From NCBI RefSeq assembly GCF_025564065.1, contig NZ_JAMGZK010000037.1:1-64000 (forward strand): DNA of 64,000 nt, written 5' to 3'. Numbering within the stretch: the first letter of the stretch is position 1; every line of letters starts with the position of its first letter. The DNA is from Silvania hatchlandensis (lineage in GTDB: Bacteria; Pseudomonadota; Gammaproteobacteria; Enterobacterales; Enterobacteriaceae). Position numbers and translations under genes: made by a program. Below are positions 52,644 through 60,635 of the stretch, in pieces. The notes under the pieces are model-generated. The model was not told where the DNA came from, searched no databases, and saw only the letters and a program-made list of their open reading frames with translations.

Positions 52644-53975
52644 TTACGACCCCCAGCGGCTTCGCAGATAGCGCACTGCGTCCTGTGTCTGGGGCTGATT
52701 AAGGTTATCTTCCCGGAACAGGATCGTACCGTCGATCTGCGGTTCTGACTCGTTCAAATCCAGCTGCTTTTTCAATTCCGGCACGCCGCCTTTCACCGTC
52801 CAGTCCGGTTCTTTGCTGGACGGTTCTCCCACCTTGTACAGCGCAACGCCAATATAGAGCCGCGTTTGGGTCGGCTTGACCACCTCGGCCCACCATTTTG
52901 CCAGCACATTGTAACGCGCGGCATCGCGGGCAAACGGCCAGTACAGCTGCGGGGCGATATAGTCCAGCAACCCTTGCTGCACCCAGCGCCGGGTATCGGC
53001 GAAGGACTCATCATAAGCCGCCGCGCCACGGGTATCGGATCCGGCTGGATCATGCGAACGGTTACGCCAGACGCCAGCCGGGCTCACGCCAAACTCCACG
53101 TTCGGGTTGATCTGCTTAATGGTCCGCGACACCTGGGCAATCAGCTGCTGGGTGTTATTGCGCCGCCAGTCAGCCTTCGAGGCAAAACCCTGACCGTACT
53201 GCCGCCAGGTGGCGTTGTCATTAAGTGTAGAGCCTGCGGATTCGGCATAGAAATAGTCATCAAACTGCACGCCGTCCACCGGGTAACGCGACACCACTTC
53301 CGCCACGATACTGGCAATCCAGTCCCGCGCCTCGGGAATACCCGGGTCGAGCACATAGCGATCGCCGGCGGTGCGGATCCAGTCGCGGTGCAGAACGAAC
53401 ACGCTGGCAGGGTTGAGCGACAGGGTACGGTTCAGCGCCGCCACTGTGCCAGGGCGGGTATTGGTCGAGACGCGGTAAGGGTTAAACCAGGCGTGAACCT
53501 TCATCCCGCGCTTGTGCGCTTCATCGAGCATAAACTGCAGCGGATCGTAACCCGGATCCTGACCAATTTTGCCGGTCAGCATATCCGACCAGGGCAGTAT
53601 TCGTGAGGGCCACAGGGCGGTGCCGTCAGGTTTGACCTGGAAAAACACGGTATTGATTCCGAGGCTTTTCAGGTTATCCAGCTTATCGGTCAGGGCTTTT
53701 TGCTGCTGCTGGATACGCGACGCGGGGCTGTCACCATTCACCGACGAGACCGGCGGCCAGTCGAGACGCGACACGGTCGCCAGCCAGACGCCGCGCACCG
53801 GTTCATTGTGCTGCGGCTTTTGCACCAGCGGCTGTTTAGCGACCGGCGGCAGGGGCGTCACCAGCGATTTTGGGGGCGTAGAGCTGCAGCTGGCCAGTAA
53901 AAACGCCCAGGCGACAAGTATGCTCGAGCGTTTGAGGTGTTGTGCTACAGGCTGAAAACGGCGTGAACGGGCGAT
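52644..53975 (-). CDS. digH: Glycosyl hydrolase-like lipoprotein DigH (YddW)
   Basis: Outer-membrane lipoprotein that in E. coli cleaves denuded (amidase-processed) peptidoglycan glycan strands. The body from about residue 45 is nearly identical to E. coli DigH (RGVWLATVSRLDWPPVSSVN, NTVFFQVKPDGTALWPS, VDGVQFDDYFY). An in-frame N-terminus encodes a lipoprotein signal, RRFQPVAQHLKRSSILVAW then FLLASC, ending in a lipobox Cys. No ATG, GTG or TTG exists in frame before the lipobox; an in-frame TAA lies further upstream. GGAG is 6 nt before an ATC at 53975, giving 443 residues (E. coli 439). The first canonical start, GTG at 53861, would delete the signal. Confidence 0.85.
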   Translation of the reverse strand: MARSRRFQPVAQHLKRSSILVAWAFLLASCSSTPPKSLVTPLPPVAKQPLVQKPQHNEPVRGVWLATVSRLDWPPVSSVNGDSPASRIQQQQKALTDKLDNLKSLGINTVFFQVKPDGTALWPSRILPWSDMLTGKIGQDPGYDPLQFMLDEAHKRGMKVHAWFNPYRVSTNTRPGTVAALNRTLSLNPASVFVLHRDWIRTAGDRYVLDPGIPEARDWIASIVAEVVSRYPVDGVQFDDYFYAESAGSTLNDNATWRQYGQGFASKADWRRNNTQQLIAQVSRTIKQINPNVEFGVSPAGVWRNRSHDPAGSDTRGAAAYDESFADTRRWVQQGLLDYIAPQLYWPFARDAARYNVLAKWWAEVVKPTQTRLYIGVALYKVGEPSSKEPDWTVKGGVPELKKQLDLNESEPQIDGTILFREDNLNQPQTQDAVRYLRSRWGS

Positions 53976-54111
53976 GATAGGCTCCAGTTTATGGGTAGTC
54001 GCCGGGAACGCTTATTCTCTTATTATTCGGGGGTAAGTCAATCACAGAGAGCGTGCTAAGGTTACGACGAGTAAAGGGAGTCCATCGCACATGACTGAAC
54101 GGGGAAAGCAG

Positions 54112-54642
54112 ATGTCCAGAGCATTACTGATTATCGATATGCAGAAGTTTGTGGAAGACCGGATCAATAAAGGCGTTCATTTTTATCCGTCTGACGCTAT
54201 CAGCAATATGACCGCCGTATTAAGCCAGTTCCGTAACAAACAGGCGCTGGTGGCCCACGTTGTTCACCAGACGCCCGACGAAGGCAGCGTGCTGCACCAG
54301 GATTCGCCTTTCTACCCGGTCCTCAGTGATTTTGCACCTACTCCCGACGAACACGTCTTCATTAAGCGGACCTCATCGGCGTTTGCCTCTACCGATCTTA
54401 AGCAGTATCTGGATGAGAAGGGGATCTCAGAGGTGGTGGTGATAGGCGCCGTTGCCGGTTTCTGCGTGAATTCTACCGTCAGACATGGGTCAGATCTGGG
54501 GCTGAAAATGACGGTGGTTAAGGATGCGGTGTTAAGCTTTGATTTACCGGACGCCCAGCGAGAAGAAAAAAATATTCATGACGTCACGATGAAACTGCTC
54601 GAGGCGGGCTTTGCGAGGATGGTTTTCGCTGACGATTGTTAG
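54112..54642 (+). CDS. Isochorismatase-family cysteine hydrolase
   Basis: 176-residue amidohydrolase of the nicotinamidase/isochorismatase fold. The catalytic triad is visible as D9 (LLIIDMQ), K85 (FIKRTSSAF) and C118 (GAVAGFCVNSTV), so it is a cysteine hydrolase type rather than isochorismatase proper. Substrate unknown; relatives act on nicotinamide, N-carbamoyl compounds and similar amides. The ATG at 54112 follows GGGGAAAG; the in-frame ATG at 54091 with GGGAG 10 nt upstream is an alternative. Its stop codon begins a strong bidirectional terminator shared with the convergent amidase gene. Confidence 0.88.
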   Translation: MSRALLIIDMQKFVEDRINKGVHFYPSDAISNMTAVLSQFRNKQALVAHVVHQTPDEGSVLHQDSPFYPVLSDFAPTPDEHVFIKRTSSAFASTDLKQYLDEKGISEVVVIGAVAGFCVNSTVRHGSDLGLKMTVVKDAVLSFDLPDAQREEKNIHDVTMKLLEAGFARMVFADDC

Positions 54643-54670
54643 CACCTGATCCTGAACAGATCAGGTGCTA
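54640..54670. terminator. Bidirectional 12-bp stem terminator
   Basis: TAGCACCTGATC (54640-54651) and GATCAGGTGCTA (54659-54670) pair perfectly with a 7-nt loop between two convergent genes. The first three bases are the isochorismatase-family stop codon. No long U-tract, but the stem is very stable. Confidence 0.75.
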
Positions 54671-54675
54671 CTGCA

Positions 54676-56127
54676 TTACTGTTTCAGGATCTGCTCAAGC
54701 GTTGCCCCAATAGCCAGGATCTGCGCATCGCTACCGGGTAACCCGTCAATCTCAATCCCTACCGGCAGTTGGCTGGTGGGGCCATTGCCAATCGGCAGCG
54801 ACAGACCCGGCAGTCGGGCATTACTTCCTGGATCCACATTGCGGATCAGCCGGGCAAAGTTCTCGGCCGAACTGACCTCATCGTTGGCCAACGGGGCGAC
54901 CACAGGTGAAGTGGGGAAGATAAGCCCATCAAGCTCATTTTCGCGGAACGTGTGCTCATAGATTGCCAGCAGGCGGCCAATCCCCTGCGAAATAGCCTGG
55001 TCATACAGGGGCGGCAGTGGGGCAGGCTGGCCGTTAATGTCCGGGATTACTCCCGGAATAATGCCGTGTTCAAAAATGGCGCGCACGTCCGGACTGGCGA
55101 TCTGCTGCACCACGTCGGCAAGCGTGAGCGGCAGATCCTGTTCCTGCAGATACTTAATCAAATCATGCTTACCTTCATGCATCACCACCGGGAACGAGAC
55201 GGCGGCATTGGCCTGCTCAAGCTCGGGCATCTCCACGTTTATCAGGGTAATCCCGGCATCGCGAAGCATAGCCAGCGCCGCATGGGCCTGCTGGCTGACA
55301 TCGTCATCCAGCGCTTGCCAGAAATAGTGCGCAATCCCTAAGCGGATACGGTTTGCCGGTTTGGGCGCAAGCACGGCAGAACCGGTAATCAGATGGTCGA
55401 GCAGGGAGATATCGCCGACGCTGCGCGCCATTGGACCTGCGGTGTCCCGCGTGTGTGAGATGGGGGTGATGCCCGTCTGAGGATAGCGTCCGGTGGTAGG
55501 GCGAAACCCCACGCAGCCGTTCAGGGCGCAGGGCTGGCGAACCGATGCCCCGGTATCGGTGCCGATAGCGACGGGAACCATGCTGGTGGCCACCGCCACC
55601 GCGCTGCCCGATGACGACCCGCCGGCTATTCGGCTCGGGTTACGGGCATTGCGTACTCCTTTGACCCCCGGCGAATGATATGCCGCGTTATAGCCGGTGA
55701 CGCCAAAGGCAAGCTCATGCATATTGCTTTTGCCAATAATAATGGCGCCTGCGTCGATAAGTTTCTGGATCACCGGCGCGGAGGCTGTGGGGATAAAATT
55801 TTTCAAGGCCAGGGTGCCCGCAGTATTGGGTAATCCGGCCACGTGAATGTTGTCTTTTACGGCGATGGGCACACCGCCGAGCGGTAAGGGCGCGCCGCCC
55901 GCGGCGAGGTATTTATCCCAGGCTTTGGCCTGCGCCAGTGCCTGTGCGGCGTTGACCGTAATAAATGCATTCAGGTGCTCCTGGGCTTCTATACGGGATA
56001 AACAGGCACACACAAGCTGTTCGCTCGATATCTTTTGTTCGTAGATGAGCACGGCTGCGTCGGCGGCGCTAAGGGTGGATAAATCAGGAACGGTGTTTGC
56101 GAGGTCTGACGGATTTATTATTTTCAT
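54676..56127 (-). CDS. Amidase-signature family amidase
   Basis: 483-residue amidase-signature hydrolase (Ser-cisSer-Lys triad): K91 in IAVKDNIHVAG, the serines of GGSSSGSAVAVA (169 onward) and the nucleophile near S193 in GTDTGASVRQP. The catalytic core is complete. It hydrolyses an amide of unknown nature (GatA-, AtzF- and indoleacetamide-hydrolase-like enzymes share the fold); residues 330-450 differ from GatA and no gatB/gatC is nearby, so it is not the Glu-tRNA amidotransferase. It follows a LuxR-type regulator gene on the same strand by 81 bp and is probably controlled by it. Confidence 0.9.
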   Translation of the reverse strand: MKIINPSDLANTVPDLSTLSAADAAVLIYEQKISSEQLVCACLSRIEAQEHLNAFITVNAAQALAQAKAWDKYLAAGGAPLPLGGVPIAVKDNIHVAGLPNTAGTLALKNFIPTASAPVIQKLIDAGAIIIGKSNMHELAFGVTGYNAAYHSPGVKGVRNARNPSRIAGGSSSGSAVAVATSMVPVAIGTDTGASVRQPCALNGCVGFRPTTGRYPQTGITPISHTRDTAGPMARSVGDISLLDHLITGSAVLAPKPANRIRLGIAHYFWQALDDDVSQQAHAALAMLRDAGITLINVEMPELEQANAAVSFPVVMHEGKHDLIKYLQEQDLPLTLADVVQQIASPDVRAIFEHGIIPGVIPDINGQPAPLPPLYDQAISQGIGRLLAIYEHTFRENELDGLIFPTSPVVAPLANDEVSSAENFARLIRNVDPGSNARLPGLSLPIGNGPTSQLPVGIEIDGLPGSDAQILAIGATLEQILKQ

Positions 56128-56185
56128 TGCGCTATTTCCAGACAGTGATAATCCGGATTATTTAGGCAGACCGGGCAGTCGTGCG

Positions 56186-56207
56186 CCATCCTCATTCCTG
56201 AGGATGG
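56186..56207 (-). terminator. Hairpin between luxR-type gene and amidase
   Basis: CCATCCTC and GAGGATGG form a perfect 8-bp stem with a 6-nt loop immediately after the LuxR-type stop codon, without a T-tract. It may partly separate the regulator from the downstream amidase. Confidence 0.5.
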
Positions 56208-56208
56208 G

Positions 56209-56916
56209 CTAATGCTTCAGGCGGGAGGCCAGCTCGGTACGGTTTGCGCAGTGCAGTTTTCTTAACGCATGCTTCAGGTGCGTGCGAACGGTGGTGAAAC
56301 TGATATTCAGCAGCCTGGCGACCTCTTTATCGCCCAGTCCTTTGCAAACCAGATTGACGACCTCCTGCTCACGGGCGGTTAACGGGGAGCGGGTCTGTTT
56401 GGGTAACGCCCGCGTAAACCAGGGTTCCAGCAATTGCAGAAGCCGTAATTCCCGCGAGCCGAATGCCGGTGCACCTTTCGCCCGCCAGATCCGCAGGTCA
56501 CCGACATCTTCGCCGTCCCGTAAAAAGTAGACGTTAATCCCATGATGCATACCGCAGGGCTTGAGGAAATCGTGATAAAACGCGGTCTGTTTTAGCGCGC
56601 TGGCAGGCATCACGTCATCGACCAGAGTAGGCCGCTGTTTTGCCCGCAGCAGCGGAGTAATGGGATCGACATATTGCCAGGTGCTGGCATGTTCTTGCAT
56701 CGCCTTGTCGTCAATGTTCCAGCTCACGCCTTTATGAGAGGTACCCGTAGCGGGGGACCAGATGTACGATGCGGCAAAATCGGCCTGCAGCAGGCTACAA
56801 ACATTCTCCAGCGTCTCGCGACGTAAAGCATGGCTGTCCTGCCCGGAACCCAACTGCCACAGGATATGAGAGAACAGGTTGAGTTCGTGGTTGTTCAAAT
56901 CATCAGTGCTATACAT
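56209..56916 (-). CDS. LuxR-family transcriptional regulator
   Basis: 235 residues with a C-terminal LuxR HTH (LTAREQEVVNLVCKGLGDKEVARLLNISFTTVRTHLKHALRKLHC). The N-terminal domain of about 160 residues (LLQADFAASYIWSPATGTSHKGVSWNIDD...DPITPLLRAKQRP) looks like a small-molecule sensor but lacks a convincing acyl-homoserine-lactone pocket signature and any receiver domain. The ATG at 56916 is used; a TTG at 56931 is also in frame and neither has an ideally placed ribosome binding site. Probably regulates the downstream amidase. Confidence 0.83.
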   Translation of the reverse strand: MYSTDDLNNHELNLFSHILWQLGSGQDSHALRRETLENVCSLLQADFAASYIWSPATGTSHKGVSWNIDDKAMQEHASTWQYVDPITPLLRAKQRPTLVDDVMPASALKQTAFYHDFLKPCGMHHGINVYFLRDGEDVGDLRIWRAKGAPAFGSRELRLLQLLEPWFTRALPKQTRSPLTAREQEVVNLVCKGLGDKEVARLLNISFTTVRTHLKHALRKLHCANRTELASRLKH

Positions 56917-57088
56917 TCCCTGTGCCCGCAAAGTGGAATTCTGGATGTGAGTGTAGGACAGAGTGCTATCGGTGCCAGTTATCTTAAGTAAATAATATTA
57001 GTTACAACATACATAATAACCCTCTTTAAATAACACACCTGAACGCCGTGCCTCAGTACATCGCTTTACAGAGACTCAAGGGAATTTT

Positions 57089-57187
57089 TATCCGCCGTAG
57101 CGGATAATTTGAATTTAACCCCTACAGCGGTTATTCTGATTTTATCCCCTGTAGGGGATGACCTCAATTTATCCGCCACAGGGGATA
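57089..57187 (+). promoter_or_regulatory. Four HipB operators at exact 27-bp spacing
   Basis: TATCC-N8-GGATA occurs at 57089-57106 and 57170-57187; a near copy TATCC-N8-GGATG lies at 57143-57160 and a diverged symmetric copy TAACC-N8-GGTTA at 57116-57133. Centres are 27 bp apart throughout. This matches the known E. coli HipB operator consensus and its four-site array. The last site ends 3 bp before the hipB start codon, so bound HipB would repress strongly. Confidence 0.9.
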
Positions 57188-57190
57188 ACC

Positions 57191-57442
57191 ATGAAAGTGA
57201 CATCAGCAGACGCACTGGCTCAGGCGGTACGCGACCAGCGCAAAGTCAATAAGTTAACGCAAACCGCGACGGCTGAACAGGTAGGCATTAAACAAACTAC
57301 GGTATCGGATTTCGAGAACAAGCCGGAATCGACCAAGCTGGAAACCTTGTTCAAAATCCTCTCGGCGCTGGATCTGGAACTGCACGTGGTGAAACGCGGG
57401 TCGACGCTGCCGGAAGGCAAAACCTGGACGAAGGAGTGGTAA
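57191..57442 (+). CDS. hipB: HipB antitoxin / autorepressor
   Basis: 83-residue helix-turn-helix protein (LAQAVRDQRKVNKLTQTATAEQVGIKQTTVSDFENKPESTKLETLFKILSALDLELHVV), similar to E. coli HipB. It neutralises HipA and represses the operon by binding the four upstream operators. The ATG at 57191 follows AGGGGATAACC; an upstream in-frame ATG at 57158 lies within the operators. hipA starts 3 bp after its stop. Confidence 0.92.
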   Translation: MKVTSADALAQAVRDQRKVNKLTQTATAEQVGIKQTTVSDFENKPESTKLETLFKILSALDLELHVVKRGSTLPEGKTWTKEW

Positions 57443-57445
57443 GCA

Positions 57446-58756
57446 ATGCGTGCACAAAGTCTGACGGTGGCCATGAATGGCGAGGTGGTGGGCACGCTGT
57501 ACCGCGATAGCAGCGGGGCGATGTCATTTCAGTATACGCCCGGGTGGTTATCCGAACCCGGTTCGCGCGCCATCTCTCTGTCGCTGCCTCTGCAGCACAG
57601 CCGAATAAGAGGCAAGCAGGTCTACAATTTCTTTAGCAATCTGCTGCCCGATTCAGAAGCCATTCTTGCCCGAATGCAGGCCCGGTTCCAGATTGAGACT
57701 GCCCATCCTTTCGATCTGCTCGCCAGCGTCGGACGCGACTGCGTCGGTGCCATACAGCTTTACCCACCCGGACTGGACATTCCCTCGGTAATGGAGATTG
57801 TCGCCGAACCGCTGGACGAACAGCAGATCGAATCGATCCTGAAGGGCTATCAGATGTCGCCATTAGGGATGACGGAAGAGGGGGCTGATTTTCGTATTTC
57901 GCTGGCCGGTGCGCAGGAGAAAACGGCCCTGCTGTGGTATCAGAACCGCTGGCAACGGCCCCAGGGCAGTACCCCGACCAGCCATATTTTTAAGCTGCCG
58001 ATCGGCAGAATCGAACAGAACAATATCGACCTGAGCGAGAGCTGCGAGAACGAGTGGCTGTGTATGCGCATTGCGAAAGCGTTTGGCTTTCCCGTCGCCC
58101 CTACCGAAATGGCGCGCTTTGGGCAAACAAAAGTGCTGGTTGTCGAGCGGTTCGATCGTCGATGGGCCCGGAGCGGCTGGCTGATGCGCCTGCCGCAGGA
58201 GGATTTCTGCCAGGCACTGGGCGTCTCTCCGGCGCTGAAATATGAGTCACATGGCGGGCCGGGGATCGCGGATGCCATGAAGTTGCTGCTCGGTTCACGG
58301 CTGGCGGCCCAGGATCGCGAGATGTTTTTTAAATCGCAGATCCTCTTCTGGATGCTAGCCGCCATCGACGGTCACGGGAAGAATTTCAGCCTGTTTATTG
58401 AGGCTGACTCCTCATTCCGAATGACGCCGTTATACGATGTCATCTCAGCCTTTCCGCTGTTTGCGGACGGCGGGATTCAGGCCAGAAAAGCCAAAATGGC
58501 GATGGCCCTGCAGGGCAAAAACCGGCAATACCATTTCGCCATGATCCAGCCGCGCCATTTTATCAGCACCGCAGCGCATGCAGGGTTTTCACCGGAGCTG
58601 GCTGAGCGCGCGATGCAGGAGATGGCCAACCGCACCGAAGAGGTGATCGCTCAGGTCACGGCAGAACTGCCAGCGGATTTCCCGACGCCTGTCCGCGAGG
58701 CTATTTTCAGCGGTTTAGCAAGCCAGGCGGCGCGGATCCTGCGCGGGACGGCGTAG
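57446..58756 (+). CDS. hipA: HipA serine/threonine kinase toxin
   Basis: 436-residue HipA kinase, equal in layout to E. coli HipA (440), which phosphorylates glutamyl-tRNA synthetase, arrests translation and raises persistence. The P-loop region ISLAGAQEKTAL carries S152, corresponding to the autophosphorylated Ser150; the catalytic loop AIDGHGKNFSL holds D308 (E. coli D309 in DGHAKN). PLYDVISAFPL supplies the metal-binding DxxS segment. All catalytic residues are present, so the toxin is predicted active. Confidence 0.93.
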   Translation: MRAQSLTVAMNGEVVGTLYRDSSGAMSFQYTPGWLSEPGSRAISLSLPLQHSRIRGKQVYNFFSNLLPDSEAILARMQARFQIETAHPFDLLASVGRDCVGAIQLYPPGLDIPSVMEIVAEPLDEQQIESILKGYQMSPLGMTEEGADFRISLAGAQEKTALLWYQNRWQRPQGSTPTSHIFKLPIGRIEQNNIDLSESCENEWLCMRIAKAFGFPVAPTEMARFGQTKVLVVERFDRRWARSGWLMRLPQEDFCQALGVSPALKYESHGGPGIADAMKLLLGSRLAAQDREMFFKSQILFWMLAAIDGHGKNFSLFIEADSSFRMTPLYDVISAFPLFADGGIQARKAKMAMALQGKNRQYHFAMIQPRHFISTAAHAGFSPELAERAMQEMANRTEEVIAQVTAELPADFPTPVREAIFSGLASQAARILRGTA

Positions 58757-58760
58757 GAAC

Positions 58761-59699
58761 TTACCTGCCGGTTATCTGCGTCCGGCGGATTTCCGCCAAC
58801 CGGAACCGCTCACGTATCAATGTCATCACGCGTTCGCAGACGGGCGGGAGTTCGCGGTCGGTTAAACGTAAAATGCCCAGCGTCAGGGTGATGGCAAGCG
58901 GTGGCGTGACGTGCAACTTCACCACCGTGCCTGCCGCCAGCGCTTCAAGCATCGAAATATCGGTAGCGATAAGTATCGCGTTGCTGGAGCGCATCAGGTG
59001 ATGCACGAGCTGAAAATCATTACTCAACACGCCGAAATGTTCATAAAGCCCCGAAGTAAAACCGTACAGCGTTTCCATATGCTCGATGATGGCGGGATCA
59101 AAGTATCCGGCTGCAATCACCATTGGCCACGCTTTCAGCATCGCGATATCACTGTTTTTTGTCTGTGCCAGCGGATGCTGACTGCTGGCGTACCAGGCAA
59201 AACCGCAGGTAAAGAGACTTTCAACCACCAGATCTTGTTGATAGCGCGCAATACTTGCATCCCCAACGAACAGGTCAATTTGTCGGCTGCGTAGCATATT
59301 CAGCAGTGGGGCAGAGGTATCCACGCTGAATTTCACCTGCACCTCCGGTAGATCGCGCAGCATCGTATCCAGTAAAGGACAAATAAGTTCATCCATCAGG
59401 GAGGAGCCCATCCCCAGCGCGACGCGCCCCGATTCCCCGGTCTGCATCCTCTGTAAAAGCCGTTTTCCCTCATTCTCATTCATCAGCATGCGCCGCGCGG
59501 TGGCTTCCCATGCCAGCGCATACTGCGTCGGGCGCAGGCGGCGGTCGGTCCGGGTGAACAACGGCACGTTCAGCTGCTCTTCCAGGGCGCGAATACTGCG
59601 CGACAAGGCTGGCTGACTCAAATGCACGGCTTCTGCTGCGGCGCTCAGAGAGGCGTTCTCTATCAGGGCAATAAAGTGTTGCAACTGACGGGTATTCAT
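58761..59699 (-). CDS. LysR-family regulator of the divergent amidohydrolase operon
   Basis: 312-residue LysR regulator with HTH (ASLSAAAEAVHLSQPALSRSIRALEEQLNVPLFTRTDRRLRPT) and effector domain (GRVALGMGSSLMDELICPLLDTMLRDLPEVQVKFSVDTSAPLL). It faces the C26 hydrolase-DUF2817-MHS operon across 108 bp, the standard LysR layout, and probably activates it in response to a substrate of the pathway. Confidence 0.9.
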   Translation of the reverse strand: MNTRQLQHFIALIENASLSAAAEAVHLSQPALSRSIRALEEQLNVPLFTRTDRRLRPTQYALAWEATARRMLMNENEGKRLLQRMQTGESGRVALGMGSSLMDELICPLLDTMLRDLPEVQVKFSVDTSAPLLNMLRSRQIDLFVGDASIARYQQDLVVESLFTCGFAWYASSQHPLAQTKNSDIAMLKAWPMVIAAGYFDPAIIEHMETLYGFTSGLYEHFGVLSNDFQLVHHLMRSSNAILIATDISMLEALAAGTVVKLHVTPPLAITLTLGILRLTDRELPPVCERVMTLIRERFRLAEIRRTQITGR

Positions 59700-59807
59700 A
59701 AGGGCTCCACTTGCACTTTATGCATGAAATTCGACATTAATCTGCAATTCACGAAATTAAAACAAATAAGTAACATTTAGATAAAGTTTGTTCAGCAGGA
59801 GATGATG

Positions 59808-60635
59808 ATGCGAAAAGTACTCTCTGTTTTACCCCGGCCGGTTGTGGCGGTGATCTGCGATCGAATTCGCTATTTCGAGCATCCGGTGCATGCCGTGCCC
59901 GAGACCTATCTTCGCGCGTTGCATGAGTCGGCAGATGTAATGCCCCTGCTGATGCCGGTCAGCCCGGAGATGCTGGATTTGTCCACACTTCTGGCAACGG
60001 TAGATGGCGTGATGCTGCCCGGCAGCCCGTCGAATGTGGCTGCTGAACGCTATGGTGCTGAGCCGCTGCCCGAACACACGCTGAAAGATGAGTATCGCGA
60101 CGCAACGGTTTTTGCCTTGTTGCCCCAACTGATTGCGCAGGGGATCCCCCTGCTGGCTATCTGTCGGGGCTTTCAGGAACTGAACGTCTTTTTCGGTGGA
60201 ACCTTAAACCGCGCCGTGCATGAACGTCCTGACGCGCTGGATCATCGGGAAGGGGATCACGATCGTCCGCTAACGTGCTGGTACGAAGACCGCCATATCG
60301 TCGAGCTCACACCCGGCGGGCTGCTGGCCTCGCTGGCCGATACAACCACCCCGAGGGTCAATTCACTGCACCATCAGGGCGTAGAGACGCTGGGGAAGGG
60401 ATTACACACTGAAGCACGCGCGCCGGACGGGCTGGTTGAAGCCTTTACCGCTCCGGATGCCCCCGGTTTTTTACTGGGGCTGCAATGGCACCCGGAAATG
60501 TCCCTCTGCCACAGCCCGTTTGCACGACAGATTTTCACTCGTTACGGCGATGCCTGCCGACAGCGCCAGCAATCCCGCTTACTTTCTGGAGAGAATAACA
60601 ATGAATTCGAAGCTCACTGCGCCATCTCTGTTTAG
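59808..60635 (+). CDS. Class I glutamine amidotransferase-like hydrolase (C26, PuuD type)
   Basis: 275 residues. Catalytic Cys119 in LLAICRGFQELN and the H228/E230 pair in LGLQWHPE identify the C26 family, whose PuuD member hydrolyses gamma-glutamyl-GABA. Three consecutive ATGs are available; the third (59808) has AGGAG at optimal 6-nt spacing. The next cistron starts 35 bp before this one ends, so the genes are coupled. Context (metallopeptidase, MHS transporter) suggests catabolism of a gamma-glutamyl or similar amide; no other puu genes are present. Confidence 0.88.
   Translation: MRKVLSVLPRPVVAVICDRIRYFEHPVHAVPETYLRALHESADVMPLLMPVSPEMLDLSTLLATVDGVMLPGSPSNVAAERYGAEPLPEHTLKDEYRDATVFALLPQLIAQGIPLLAICRGFQELNVFFGGTLNRAVHERPDALDHREGDHDRPLTCWYEDRHIVELTPGGLLASLADTTTPRVNSLHHQGVETLGKGLHTEARAPDGLVEAFTAPDAPGFLLGLQWHPEMSLCHSPFARQIFTRYGDACRQRQQSRLLSGENNNEFEAHCAISV

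Noticed and set aside
57089..57187. Regularly spaced repeats considered as a small CRISPR-like array
   Set aside because: Repeats are 18-bp dyads with 9-bp spacers, match the HipB operator consensus and lie directly before hipB.
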